Assembly (NCBI RefSeq): GCF_030161895.1
Contig: NZ_BSVB01000001.1
Coordinates: forward strand, 2,046,001-2,110,000
Direction: 5' to 3'
Length of the DNA stretch: 64,000 bases
Origin: Pseudolysinimonas kribbensis
Lineage (GTDB): Bacteria; Actinomycetota; Actinomycetes; Actinomycetales; Microbacteriaceae
Made by a program: the position numbers and the translations under genes. Positions 1-8,056 of this stretch are shown in pieces (the first letter of the stretch is position 1; each line of letters starts with the position of its first letter). Under the pieces are notes generated by a model. The model saw only the letters and a program-made list of their open reading frames with translations, did no database searches and was not told the DNA's origin.

Positions 1-2
1 CG

Positions 3-1013
3 CTCACGATGGTCGCCACCCAGCAGCACGGCTCGCAGCAGGCGGCGCTGCGCCAGACCGGCGCGGACGTCGCGATCAACAGCACCCGGCTGAGCGCGAA
101 GGAGGTGCGTGCGCTCGAGGCGATCCCCGGCGTCGCGGCGCACGCGACGATCGCCGTGCTGCCCCCGCAGCCGGTCGGCTCCACGCCCGCGGCGGTGTAC
201 CTCGCCGATCCCGCGGCCCTGGCATCGGTGCAGCGCGGGATCGACCACTCGGCGCTGGCCGACGCGCACGGCCGGGATGCCGTGGTCGGCGGCATCGACA
301 CGCCGCCCGCGACGATGACGATCTCCGATCCCGACCGCGTGACCCTGACGCTGCACCCGGTCGACTCCGACGAGGTGAGCGTCGTGCTCACCGAACCGCG
401 CTGGGTGCTCGTGGATCGCGCGAGCCTGCCGAAGGCCGCGCCCGAGGCGGTGACCGTCGGCGTGCTCCTGCGGGTCGCGCCGCACGCCGACCGCGCGGCC
501 GTCGCCGCCGCGGCGCGGGAGGCCGCCGGCTCGGACGCGTCCGTGCGGACCGCGGGCACGAACGTCGGGTCGCCGCTGGATCAGGCCGTGCGCGCGACGA
601 TCCTCGCCGCGACGATCCTCGCGGCGCTGCTGTGCCTCGGCGTGTTCGTGGTGACCCTCGCGGCGGGCGCCGCCGAGCGGCTGCGCCGCGGCGCCATCCT
701 GCGGGCTCTCGGCTTCGACCGCCGGCAGACCGCGGGCCTCGTGCTCGCCGACCTCGCCCCGACCGCCGTCATCGGCGTCGTCGTGGGAGCGCTGACCGGC
801 GCGGGCCTGGCGGCGATCGTGTTGCATACGATCGACCCCGCGGGCTTCGTCGGATCCACGGTGCCGCCGGCGCTCGTGATCGACGTGCCGGCGACGGCGC
901 TCGCCCTGCTCGGCTTCCTCGTCGCGGCGGTCGTCGCGGCGGCGGTGGCCGTGGTGCTCGACCAGCACCGTCCCGCGACGGCCGGGCTGCAGACGCTCGG
1001 AGAGGAGCGATGA
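3..1013 (+). CDS. FtsX-like ABC transporter permease, C-terminal part (5' truncated)
   Basis: The reading frame is open from base 3 and has no start inside the window, so the N-terminus lies off the left edge. About 336 residues are visible: an extracytoplasmic domain of roughly 190 residues, then three hydrophobic segments (about 198-220, 245-275 and 293-318) as in the C-terminal half of MacB/FtsX permeases. The last stretch before the stop is hydrophilic. It overlaps the next ATPase by ATGA (1010-1013), so the two are translationally coupled. The substrate cannot be deduced; family members move lipoproteins, peptides or drugs, or work as mechanotransmission complexes. Confidence 0.85.
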   Translation, partial: LTMVATQQHGSQQAALRQTGADVAINSTRLSAKEVRALEAIPGVAAHATIAVLPPQPVGSTPAAVYLADPAALASVQRGIDHSALADAHGRDAVVGGIDTPPATMTISDPDRVTLTLHPVDSDEVSVVLTEPRWVLVDRASLPKAAPEAVTVGVLLRVAPHADRAAVAAAAREAAGSDASVRTAGTNVGSPLDQAVRATILAATILAALLCLGVFVVTLAAGAAERLRRGAILRALGFDRRQTAGLVLADLAPTAVIGVVVGALTGAGLAAIVLHTIDPAGFVGSTVPPALVIDVPATALALLGFLVAAVVAAAVAVVLDQHRPATAGLQTLGEER

Positions 1014-1915
1014 CCATGACGACGACGGCTCCGCCGCCCCCGGGATCGGCCGACGTGATCGACTGCGCCGACCTCGTGCGCATCTACCGCGGCGAGGGCG
1101 TGGAGGTGCAGGCGCTGCAGGGGCTCACGCTGCGGGTGGGCGAGGGCGACATCGTGGCCATGGTCGGCGCGTCGGGGTCGGGCAAGTCGACGCTGCTCGG
1201 CATCCTGTCGGGTCTCGACCGGCCGAGCGCCGGCCGGGCGACCGTCGCCGGCTACGACCTCACCGCCCTCTCCTCGAAGCAGCGCCTGGCGTACCGGCGG
1301 GGCGCGGTCGGCTTCGTGTGGCAGCAGACCGAGCGCAACCTGCTGCCCTACCTGACCGCACGCGAGAACGTCGAGCTGCCGATGCTGCTGGCCGGCCGGC
1401 GCGACCGGACGCGGCGCGCCGACGAGCTGCTGAAACTGCTCGACGTGCAGGCGCACACCGACCGGCGGCCGGCGCAGCTCTCCGGCGGCGAGCAGCAGCG
1501 CGTCGCGATCGCGGTGGCCCTCGCGAACGGGCCGCAGGTGCTGCTCGCCGACGAGCCGACCGGCGAACTCGACGAGGCGATGTCGGCGGAGGTGCTGGAG
1601 GCGATCCGCTCCGTCAATGAGCGGCTCGGCGTGACCGCGCTCATCGTCACGCACGACCCGGCGGTGTCGGAGCACGTGCGCCGGACCGTGCAGATCCGTG
1701 ACGGCCGCACGTCGACCGAGGTGCTGCGGGATGCCGACCGCACCGGCGCCGAGACCTTCACCGTCATCGACGCCGTCGGCCGCCTGCAGCTGCCCTCGGA
1801 CTACGTGCACCGGCTCGGCCTGCGCGAGCTCGTGCGCCTCACGCTCGAGGACGATCACGTGCGGGTGCATCCCGACCGCGGCGGGGCGCATCCGGCAGCG
1901 GGGGAGAAGCGATGA
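1010..1915 (+). CDS. ABC transporter ATP-binding protein (MacB/LolD type)
   Basis: Encodes 301 residues from the ATG at 1010, which overlaps the permease stop; a second ATG at 1016 is possible. Visible motifs are Walker A (GASGSGKST), Q-loop (VWQQTE), ABC signature (LSGGEQQRV) and Walker B (VLLADEPTGE). A tail of about 65 residues beyond the His-loop (VTHDP) is longer than in a minimal LolD-type ATPase. It hydrolyses ATP to drive the adjacent FtsX-like permease at the cytoplasmic face. The next gene is a second, different ATPase, so this cassette has two nucleotide-binding subunits per visible permease and may work as a heterodimer. Confidence 0.9.
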   Translation: MTMTTTAPPPPGSADVIDCADLVRIYRGEGVEVQALQGLTLRVGEGDIVAMVGASGSGKSTLLGILSGLDRPSAGRATVAGYDLTALSSKQRLAYRRGAVGFVWQQTERNLLPYLTARENVELPMLLAGRRDRTRRADELLKLLDVQAHTDRRPAQLSGGEQQRVAIAVALANGPQVLLADEPTGELDEAMSAEVLEAIRSVNERLGVTALIVTHDPAVSEHVRRTVQIRDGRTSTEVLRDADRTGAETFTVIDAVGRLQLPSDYVHRLGLRELVRLTLEDDHVRVHPDRGGAHPAAGEKR

Positions 1916-2585
1916 GCCCGATCATCAGCGTGCGCGGCGTGACCCGTGTGTTCGGCACGGGGCCCGCGGCCGTCGCGGGCTGCCGCGACATCGACCTCGA
2001 CGTCACCGCGGGGGAGCTGCTCGTCGTCCGCGGTCCGTCCGGAGCGGGCAAGACGACGCTGCTTACGCTGCTCGGCACGCTCGACCGGCCGAGCCTCGGC
2101 ACGATCGTGATCGACGGGGTCGACACGACCGCGGCGCCCGAGGCGGAGCTGGTCGGCATCCGGCGCCGGCTGCTCGGCTTCGTCTTCCAGCGCTTCGGGC
2201 TGCTGCCCGCGCTCACGGCGGCCGAGAACGTCGAACTCCCGCTGCGGCTCGCGGGCGTCGGCCGCGACGAGCGGTCCGCACGCGTGGCGCTGCTTCTCGA
2301 GCGGGTGGGGCTCGCCGAGCACGGGCTGCAGCATCCGGACGAGCTCTCCGGCGGGCAGCAGCAGCGGGTCGGCATCGCTCGGGCGCTCGCCGCGGAGCCG
2401 CGGGTGCTGCTCGCCGACGAGCCGACCGGTCAGCTCGACAGCGCCACGGCATCCGCGGTCATGGACCTCGTGGTCGAGCTGGTGCACGAGAACGGCGTCG
2501 CCGGCGTGGTCACCACCCACGACCCCGCGTTCATGGAGCGCGCCGACCGCGTCGCGCACCTGCACGACGGCCGCCTCACCCCTAA
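1912..2585 (+). CDS. ABC transporter ATP-binding protein (second ATPase of the cassette)
   Basis: About 224 residues, the usual LolD/MacB ATPase length. Walker A (GPSGAGKTT), ABC signature (LSGGQQQRV), Walker B (VLLADEPTGQ) and the His-loop (TTHDP) are present. The start ATG overlaps the previous stop (1912-1915). As written, the frame runs on to 2811 with an Ala/Pro/Glu-rich tail lying antisense to the GtrA gene. One extra C in the run at 2579-2582 would end the protein at TAA 2583-2585, directly after the normal family C-terminus. I take the shorter form as real and the tail as a product of a lost base. Confidence 0.85.
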
Positions 2586-3299
2586 CGCGCCCCCGCCCGT
2601 CGCCCCGCCCTCGTCGTCTCCTTCCGAAATGAAGGAGTCGGCCCGATCTGCGCCGAACACCGGAGCCGTGATGGCGGCCGCGGCGTCCCGCCGGTCCTGC
2701 ATTTCGGAACCGGAACTGGAGCCGGGCACGGAACCGGAGCCGGAGCCGGAGCCGGGCAGGAGGTCGGCCTCGGATCGCGGACGGTCGGCGCGGAACACCC
2801 AGAGGCGGTAGAGGGCGAAGCGCAGCGCGGTGCCGAGGGCGAGGCCGACGACGTTGGCCGAGACGTTGTCGTCGATCGCGGAGCGCAGGCCGAGCAGGTC
2901 GTGGCTGACCACGAGGCAGACCAGCGCGACCGCGCTGCCGAACAGGCTCGCGACGAAGAACTCGACGGCCTCCCGCAGCACGACGCGGCCGCTGCCGCGA
3001 CGACGCTCCCGGCGGAACGTGAGCGAGCGGTTGCCGACCCAGTTGACGATGATCGCGAGCGACACCGAGACCGCCTTGGCCCAGAGCTCGCCGTTAGCGA
3101 CGTGCTCGGGCGAGAGCACCGTGGCGCGCAGCGCGTTGAACACCCCGACGTCGACGAGGAACCCGACGCCGCCGACGGCCAGGAACGCGACGCCCTGGCC
3201 GAGCAGCGCGCGCAGCCGCGGCGACCCGACGGCGGCCCGCAGCGCGGGACTCCGCGGCCCGCCCACCTGGATCGCGCCGGTCGCGACGCGCTCAGACAT
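2582..3299 (-). CDS. GtrA family membrane protein
   Basis: Four hydrophobic helices in the first 175 residues, with the GtrA-like features GVGFLVDVGVF and VNWVGNRSLTF and a final RLWVFR. GtrA proteins are thought to help move polyprenyl-phosphate-linked sugars across the membrane, which fits the adjacent polyprenol-phosphate glycosyltransferase; the two genes overlap by 8 nt. After the last helix comes a Ser/Gly-rich, low-complexity tail containing the inverted repeat at 2622-2709. As written, the frame continues to 2430 through the neighbouring ATPase. A TAG at 2582-2584, reached with a net +1 base error, would give a tail-to-tail junction with that gene; I use this end but it is uncertain. 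Confidence 0.8.
2622..2709. repeat. Inverted-arm repeat element, copy 1
   Basis: The left arm TTCCGAAATGAAGGA (2622-2636) and right arm TCCTGCATTTCGGAA (2695-2709) are inverted copies of each other with one mismatch and enclose 58 bp. The left arm is itself flanked by CTCCTT/AAGGAG, which can fold into a small hairpin. The same 15-bp arms occur once more in the window, at 35699-35817. Here the element lies in the C-terminal tail of the GtrA gene, next to the convergent ATPase stop, so it could also help end transcription. A run of GGAGCC repeats follows at about 2716-2757. Confidence 0.6.
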
Positions 3300-4059
3300 G
3301 CGACACCACCGGGGCAGCGATCCGCACGCGGCGGGCGACCGCGCGTCGCCGACGGGTGGGCAGCCCGGCGACGCCCCAGCGCGTGACCCGGGCGATCGCC
3401 TCGAGCACGATGCGGGTGCTCATCTTGCTCTGCCCGAGCTGGCGGTCGGTGAACGTGATCGGCACCTCCGCGATGCGCAGGCCCGCGAGCACCGCCTTCC
3501 ACAGCAGCTCGATCTGGAAGCTGTAGCCCTCGCTCGCGATCGCCTGGGGCCCGATCGCCCGGATGGCGTCGGCGCGGTATGCGCGGAACCCGCTCGTCGC
3601 GTCGTGCTCGTCGATGCCGAGCGCGATCCGCGCGTACAGCGAGCCCGCGCGCGAGATCAGGCGGCGGGGCAGCGGCCAGCCGTGCACCGATCCGCCGGGC
3701 ACCCAGCGCGATCCGATCGCCACATCGTGCGTCTCGAGGGCCGCCAGCAGGGCGGGCAGCTGCTCCGGGCGGTGCGAGCCGTCGGCATCCATCTCGACCA
3801 GCACGTCGTAGCCGCGGGCGCTGCCCCACGCGAACGCCGCGAGATATGCAGCGCCGAGGCCCTGCTTGCCGGCGCGGTGCAGCACGTGCACCCGGGCGTC
3901 GGCACGCGCGAGGCCGTCGGCGATCGCGCCCGTGCCATCCGGCGAGTCGTCGTCCGCGATCAGGATGTGGGCGTCCGGCACGGCGGCGAGGGTGCGCTGC
4001 ACGATCGCCCGGATCGTGGGCGCCTCGTCGTAGGTCGGGATGCAGACGAGAGCGGTCAT
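3292..4059 (-). CDS. Polyprenol-phosphate mannosyl/glycosyltransferase, GT2 (DPM1-like)
   Basis: 255 residues, the normal length for soluble dolichol-phosphate-mannose synthase homologues. GT2 hallmarks: CIPTYDEAPTI at the N-terminus, IADDDSPDGTG for nucleotide binding, VEMDADGSH (DxD-type metal site), IGSRWVPGG, and the TFTDRQLGQSKMS region near the end. It should transfer a sugar, probably mannose from GDP-mannose, to polyprenyl phosphate at the inner membrane face for cell-envelope glycosylation. The GtrA gene overlaps its 3' end by 8 nt. Its start is divergent from a two-component operon, and an OmpR-like direct repeat lies 24-43 bp upstream, so that system may control it. Confidence 0.9.
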   Translation of the reverse strand: MTALVCIPTYDEAPTIRAIVQRTLAAVPDAHILIADDDSPDGTGAIADGLARADARVHVLHRAGKQGLGAAYLAAFAWGSARGYDVLVEMDADGSHRPEQLPALLAALETHDVAIGSRWVPGGSVHGWPLPRRLISRAGSLYARIALGIDEHDATSGFRAYRADAIRAIGPQAIASEGYSFQIELLWKAVLAGLRIAEVPITFTDRQLGQSKMSTRIVLEAIARVTRWGVAGLPTRRRRAVARRVRIAAPVVSHV

Positions 4060-4082
4060 GCGATCAGGACATCAGCCGTGGC

Positions 4083-4102
4083 CCCAGAAACGTCCCAGAA
4101 AG
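4083..4102. promoter_or_regulatory. Candidate OmpR-family operator (11-bp direct repeat)
   Basis: CCCAGAAACGT is followed 11 bp later by CCCAGAAAG (repeat starts at 4083 and 4094). One-helical-turn spacing is typical of OmpR-family response-regulator sites. A very similar CCCAG-N6-CTCAG repeat lies at 7256-7271 upstream of the FetB-like gene. The site sits just upstream of the glycosyltransferase and between it and the divergent regulator gene. No binding data; inference from the repeats only. Confidence 0.45.
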
Positions 4103-4216
4103 CGCTCGTCGCGCATGCGAAAGCCTTCAGCGTGGCCTGGACGACCTCGCTCTTCTGGGAGTCGTCTCAGAGCCCGATCGGGATGCTGGGGCGGCGATCC
4201 GCGACCGGATGCGGGG

Positions 4217-4230
4217 TAGTGTCGCGACAC
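4217..4230 (+). promoter_or_regulatory. Predicted -10 box and 12-bp palindrome before the regulator gene
   Basis: TAGTGT (4217-4222) fits the -10 pattern seen throughout the window. It overlaps the perfect palindrome GTGTCGCGACAC (4219-4230), which would cover the transcription start. A GGAGGG ribosome-binding site follows, then ATG 4241. A palindrome at the start site suggests repression, perhaps autoregulation, but no -35 box is clear. Confidence 0.45.
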
Positions 4231-4240
4231 CGGAGGGCTC

Positions 4241-4918
4241 ATGAGATCGATCCTGATCGTCGAGGACGACGCGCACCTCGGCCCCACGCTCGAGCGAGGC
4301 CTCACGGACGAGGGCTACGCCACCACGCTCGTCGCCACGGGCGTCGACGCGCTCGTGGAGCTGGCGCGGCATCCGTTCTCGGCGGCGGTCGTCGATGTCG
4401 GGTTGCCCGCGATGTCCGGATTCGAACTCGCGCGCCGGGTGCGGGACACGGGCAGCTCGATGCCGGTGCTGCTCCTGACCGCGCGCGACGCGGTCGACGA
4501 TCGCGTGCGCGGCCTCGACGCCGGAGCCGACGATTACCTCACCAAGCCGTTCAGCTTCGCCGAGCTCGCGGCCCGGCTGCGGGCGCTGCTGCGCCGCGAC
4601 CCGTCGGACCTGTGGATCCGCGTCGAGCACGGCGACCTGCAGCTCGATTCGGCGCGCCGGCGGCTCACCGTCGGGGACCGGGCGGTGGCCCTGAGTCCCC
4701 ACGAGTTCGATGTGCTGCGGCTGCTCGTCGCGAGTCCGGAGCGGTCCTTCGCGGTCGCCGACATCCTGGAGGAGGTCTGGGGCACGGCCGAGTACATCGA
4801 CCCCAACACCGTGCAGCAGTACATCAGCGCGCTCCGCAAGAAACTCGTGCGCGCGGGCAGCACGACCTCGATCGTGACGATCCGCGGCGAGGGCTACCGG
4901 ATCGAGGCCGGCGCGTGA
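4241..4918 (+). CDS. OmpR-family response regulator
   Basis: 225 residues. The receiver domain (about 1-120) has the acidic pair EDD, the phosphoacceptor Asp in VVDVGLP, the switch Thr (LLTARD) and the conserved Lys (LTKPF). The winged-helix DNA-binding domain (about 130-225) ends in the usual VRTVRGxGYR-type wing (here VTIRGEGYRIE). The kinase gene overlaps its stop by GTGA (4915-4918). It is divergent from the glycosyltransferase/GtrA pair, which with the nearby direct repeat makes envelope glycosylation a plausible target. Confidence 0.93.
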   Translation: MRSILIVEDDAHLGPTLERGLTDEGYATTLVATGVDALVELARHPFSAAVVDVGLPAMSGFELARRVRDTGSSMPVLLLTARDAVDDRVRGLDAGADDYLTKPFSFAELAARLRALLRRDPSDLWIRVEHGDLQLDSARRRLTVGDRAVALSPHEFDVLRLLVASPERSFAVADILEEVWGTAEYIDPNTVQQYISALRKKLVRAGSTTSIVTIRGEGYRIEAGA

Positions 4919-6297
4919 GGTGGTGGGGCCGCCTCGGGGTGCGCTGGCGCATCACCATCGGGAGCGTGATCGCCGGGGCCGTGCTGCTGGTCGGCGCCGG
5001 CGCGCTGCTGCTGCAGCAGGTGGAGCAGGCGCAGATCAACTCGGACAAGAAGATCCTCTACGGCGCCAGTACGCCGTATGTCGCCCAGGTGCGGAGCCAC
5101 CCCACCGCCCTCGATCGGCCCGGCGGGGAGGAGCGGCTGGTGGTTCTCGATCCGGCCGGGTCGGCGCGCGTGAGCAACCTGCCCGACGCGATCTCCGACC
5201 GGCTGCCGGAACTTCATCGGCTGTCGTCCGGCTCGCACTTCGCCTCGTACCGCGGCACCCGGTATCTGCTCGTCGTTCGCAAGGTCGAGCGCAGCGACGG
5301 GGTGTGGCGGATCGTCGCGGCCCGCGACGAGTCATCGACCACCGACATCGTCATGCGCAACCTCACGAACATCATCGTGGTCGGCGGGGTGGCGTTGCTG
5401 GCGGGATTCGGCGTCGCCTCGTGGGTGCTCACGACGGTGGCGCTGCGCCCGGTGACCCTCATGCGGCGCCGCGCCGAGACGCTCGAGGCGATCGGGTCCG
5501 ACGAACAGCTCCCCGTCGGGCGCGCCCAGGACGAACTGTCGGCGCTCGCCGTCACGCTCAACGCCTTCCTGGCGCGGGTGCGCGCGTCCGCCGCCCGCGA
5601 GAAGCAGGTGGTCGCGGATGCCAGCCACGAACTCCGCACGCCCATCGCCGTGCTGCGCGGTCAGCTGGAACTCGCCAAACGCGATCCGGGCGACCTCGAC
5701 CGCCTGAGAGAGATCGACGAGACCGCCGCACGTCTGTCGAACCTCGCGGTCAACCTGCTCGTGCTCTCGACCCTGGAGGCCGACACGACGCGCCCCACGA
5801 GCACGTGGCCGCAGCTCGTCGACGAGTTCGCGGCCGCGACGGACCGCGCACGCATGCTCGCGACACCGGCGGGCGCGGAGATCGACTTCGATGTCGAGCG
5901 GCCCGACGGCGACGGGTCGTATGCGATCTCGGCGACCGACCTCGGCCGTGTGATCGACAACCTCGTACGCAACGCTCTCGCCGCCGGCGGCGCGGGCACG
6001 ACGATCCGGGGGTCGCTCGCGCGCACGGCGACGCTGCTCGAGTTGAGGATCGAGGACGACGGCCCCGGCATCCCGGACGACTTCATCGCCACCGCCGCCG
6101 ACCGTTTCACGCGGGCATCGCCGGCAACGGAGGGCGCCGGCCTCGGCCTCGCGATCGTGCGACGGATCGCGGACCGCGCCGCCGGCTCCCTCGAGCTCGC
6201 GAACCGGGAGCCCCACGGTCTCCGCGTCACACTCGGGATCCCGGCTGCAGAGACCTTCAGGCGGGCGGCGCGGCCTTCGGGCGCGGCTGTGCGCTGA
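4915..6297 (+). CDS. Sensor histidine kinase
   Basis: 460 residues from the GTG at 4915, which overlaps the regulator stop. A short cytoplasmic start, a first membrane helix (about 12-35), an extracytoplasmic sensor of about 110 residues and a second helix (about 148-170) lead into HAMP, then the H-box (DASHELRTPIA, phosphorylated His), N-box (RVIDNLVRNAL), G1 (DDGPGIP) and G2 (GAGLGLAI). All ATP-binding motifs are intact. The signal sensed is unknown. A second response regulator follows after 17 bp, giving an unusual regulator-kinase-regulator order. Confidence 0.92.
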   Translation: MRWWGRLGVRWRITIGSVIAGAVLLVGAGALLLQQVEQAQINSDKKILYGASTPYVAQVRSHPTALDRPGGEERLVVLDPAGSARVSNLPDAISDRLPELHRLSSGSHFASYRGTRYLLVVRKVERSDGVWRIVAARDESSTTDIVMRNLTNIIVVGGVALLAGFGVASWVLTTVALRPVTLMRRRAETLEAIGSDEQLPVGRAQDELSALAVTLNAFLARVRASAAREKQVVADASHELRTPIAVLRGQLELAKRDPGDLDRLREIDETAARLSNLAVNLLVLSTLEADTTRPTSTWPQLVDEFAAATDRARMLATPAGAEIDFDVERPDGDGSYAISATDLGRVIDNLVRNALAAGGAGTTIRGSLARTATLLELRIEDDGPGIPDDFIATAADRFTRASPATEGAGLGLAIVRRIADRAAGSLELANREPHGLRVTLGIPAAETFRRAARPSGAAVR

Positions 6298-6314
6298 CGG
6301 GGGAGGATGCCGCC

Positions 6315-6992
6315 ATGAGCGAGGCCGCCCCGTCCGAGCGGGCCCGGCTGCTGCTCATCGAGGACGACCCGAAGCTCGGCCCGGTGATGCGCGACGTGCT
6401 CGAGGAGGCGTACGCGGTCACGCTGCGCGTGGATGCCCGCTCGGGGTTCGAGACCGCGCGCGACGAGGATTTCGACGTCCTGGTCGTCGATCGGCGCCTC
6501 CCCGGTGCCGACGGGATCGACGTGGTCGAGGCGCTGCGCAGGGCGGGCAACACGACGCCGATGCTGATGCTCACGGCGCTCGGCACCCTTCACGACAAGG
6601 TGCGCGGGCTCGACGCGGGGGCGAACGACTACCTCGTGAAGCCGTTCGAGTTCGGGGAGCTCTTCGCCCGGTTGCGTGCCATCCGGCGGGTGTTCTCCGG
6701 CGAGGGACCCTTCATCCGGATCGGAGGGTGGGAGTTCTACCCCGAGAACCGCGCCATCTACTCCCCGTACGACGGCCGGTACATCCTGACCGAGCGGGAG
6801 AATCAGCTGCTGCGGCTGTTCGCCGAGCACCCGCAGCGCACCTACTCGCGCCCGCAGATCCTGCGCTCGGTCTTCGATGAGGACGACCGGCCGGGCACGG
6901 TCGACACCTACGTGCACTACGTGCGGCGCAAGACGGACCCCGACATCATCACCACCGTCCGCGGGCAGGGGTACCGGCTCGGGCGGCTCTGA
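6315..6992 (+). CDS. OmpR-family response regulator (second in the operon)
   Basis: 225 residues. Receiver with EDD, phosphoacceptor Asp in VVDRRLP, Thr in MLTALG and Lys in LVKPF; C-terminal winged helix ending VRGQGYRLG. The start ATG 6315 follows GGGGGAGGATG at normal spacing. It is only 17 bp downstream of the kinase and so probably co-transcribed. It is distant in sequence from the first regulator, for example an insertion with Tyr-rich residues before the DNA-binding domain, so it may not recognise the same operator. Whether the adjacent kinase phosphorylates both regulators cannot be seen here. Confidence 0.92.
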   Translation: MSEAAPSERARLLLIEDDPKLGPVMRDVLEEAYAVTLRVDARSGFETARDEDFDVLVVDRRLPGADGIDVVEALRRAGNTTPMLMLTALGTLHDKVRGLDAGANDYLVKPFEFGELFARLRAIRRVFSGEGPFIRIGGWEFYPENRAIYSPYDGRYILTERENQLLRLFAEHPQRTYSRPQILRSVFDEDDRPGTVDTYVHYVRRKTDPDIITTVRGQGYRLGRL

Positions 6993-7053
6993 GATGTCGC
7001 CTCCGTGGTGCCTGAGGTGACGCGCGAGCTTTCGGTGATGCGTGCGCCCTCCG

Positions 7054-7203
<150 letters not shown>

Positions 7204-7255
7204 GACGACCTCCGACCATTGCGCGAGCAACTGCGACCATGCTCCCGGCGGTGAC

Positions 7256-7271
7256 CCCAGAAACCTCTCAG
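7256..7271. promoter_or_regulatory. Candidate OmpR-family operator (11-bp direct repeat), second copy
   Basis: CCCAG (7256-7260) and CTCAG (7267-7271) are spaced 11 bp apart within CCCAGAAACCTCTCAG, closely matching the repeat at 4083-4102. It lies 25 bp upstream of the predicted -10 box of the FetB-like gene, a position suited to activation, and is also upstream of the divergent small membrane protein. Confidence 0.45.
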
Positions 7272-7295
7272 CAGCCGGGTTCGCCCGCGGCCGAC

Positions 7296-7301
7296 TAGCC
7301 T
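7296..7301 (+). promoter_or_regulatory. -10 box TAGCCT of the FetB-like gene
   Basis: TAGCCT is followed after 7 nt by ATC 7309. The same box-to-start distance (6-7 nt) is seen before nine other genes here, so a leaderless transcript starting at or near ATC 7309 is predicted. Confidence 0.5.
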
Positions 7302-7308
7302 CGGCGTC

Positions 7309-8052
7309 ATCGACATTCCCACCCTCCTGCGCACGCTCCTCGGCGTGGTCGTGCTCGTCGGGGTCACGTTCGGGGTGCTCGCGGCGACGCGGGCGCGGCA
7401 TCCGTGGTCGCCGGTGCTCGCGATCCTGCGGGGGCTCGTGCAGCTGGCCGCGATCAGCGTCATCCTGGCCGGCGTCATCACGAGTCCGTACTGGGTCGGG
7501 CTCGCGCTGCTGGTGATGTTCTGCGTGGCGGTCGGCGTGGCGACCCGGCGGCTCGGCGGACGCGGCCGGCTCCGGATGGTCGCCACGGCGATGGCGGCGG
7601 GCGCCGGCGTGGCGCTCGTGGTGGTCTTCGCCTCCGGCGCGCTCGAGCTCACCGCCCGCTACGCGCTCGCGATCGGCGGGATCGTCATCGGCAACACCAT
7701 GTCGATCGCGACCATCGGCGGCCGCCGGCTGCTGGAGCTCGCCGACGACCGCTGGGACGAGCTGGAGGGCTGGTTCGCGCTGGGGGCGACGCCGTGGCAG
7801 GCGACGCGCTGGATCGCGCGCGACGCCGTGTACGCGGCCCTGATCCCGACCACCGATCAGACCAAGACGACCGGGCTGGTGACCCTGCCGGGGGCGTTCG
7901 TGGGCGCGATCTTCGGCGGGGTCTCGCCGGTGGAGGCGGGGCGCTTCCAGATCGTCGTGCTCGCCGCGATCATGTGCGCGGGGGCGATCACGGCGTCGAC
8001 GCTCGTCGCGTTCCTGCGCCCGATCCGGGTGCGTCCGCAGCGTCCCGCCTGA
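7309..8052 (+). CDS. fetB: FetB-like ABC transporter permease (UPF0014)
   Basis: About 247 residues with six or seven hydrophobic helices. The family signature is clear in TDQTKTTGLVTLPGAFVG followed by IFGGVSP, and IVIGNTM matches the central motif. FetB with FetA is an ABC exporter linked to iron homeostasis in E. coli; no FetA-type ATPase is adjacent, so it must pair with one elsewhere. The first usable standard start is GTG 7345, but that would cut into the first helix. The frame is open upstream, and ATC 7309 lies exactly where a leaderless start is expected after TAGCCT. I use 7309 with reserve; 7345 is the conservative alternative. Confidence 0.8.
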   Translation: MDIPTLLRTLLGVVVLVGVTFGVLAATRARHPWSPVLAILRGLVQLAAISVILAGVITSPYWVGLALLVMFCVAVGVATRRLGGRGRLRMVATAMAAGAGVALVVVFASGALELTARYALAIGGIVIGNTMSIATIGGRRLLELADDRWDELEGWFALGATPWQATRWIARDAVYAALIPTTDQTKTTGLVTLPGAFVGAIFGGVSPVEAGRFQIVVLAAIMCAGAITASTLVAFLRPIRVRPQRPA

Positions 8053-8056
8053 CCGC

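Noticed and set aside
581..1891. Long minus-strand open frame opposite the ABC genes, and similar long antisense frames (for example 15495-18506 and 12081-13433)
   Set aside because: High GC removes stop codons from antisense frames; the translations are His/Arg/Glu-rich without domains, and the sense strand carries conserved proteins.
2586..2811. A Glu-Pro repeat tail on the second ABC ATPase
   Set aside because: It is antisense to GtrA, contains the repeat element, and disappears if one C is added at 2579-2582, leaving the normal family length.
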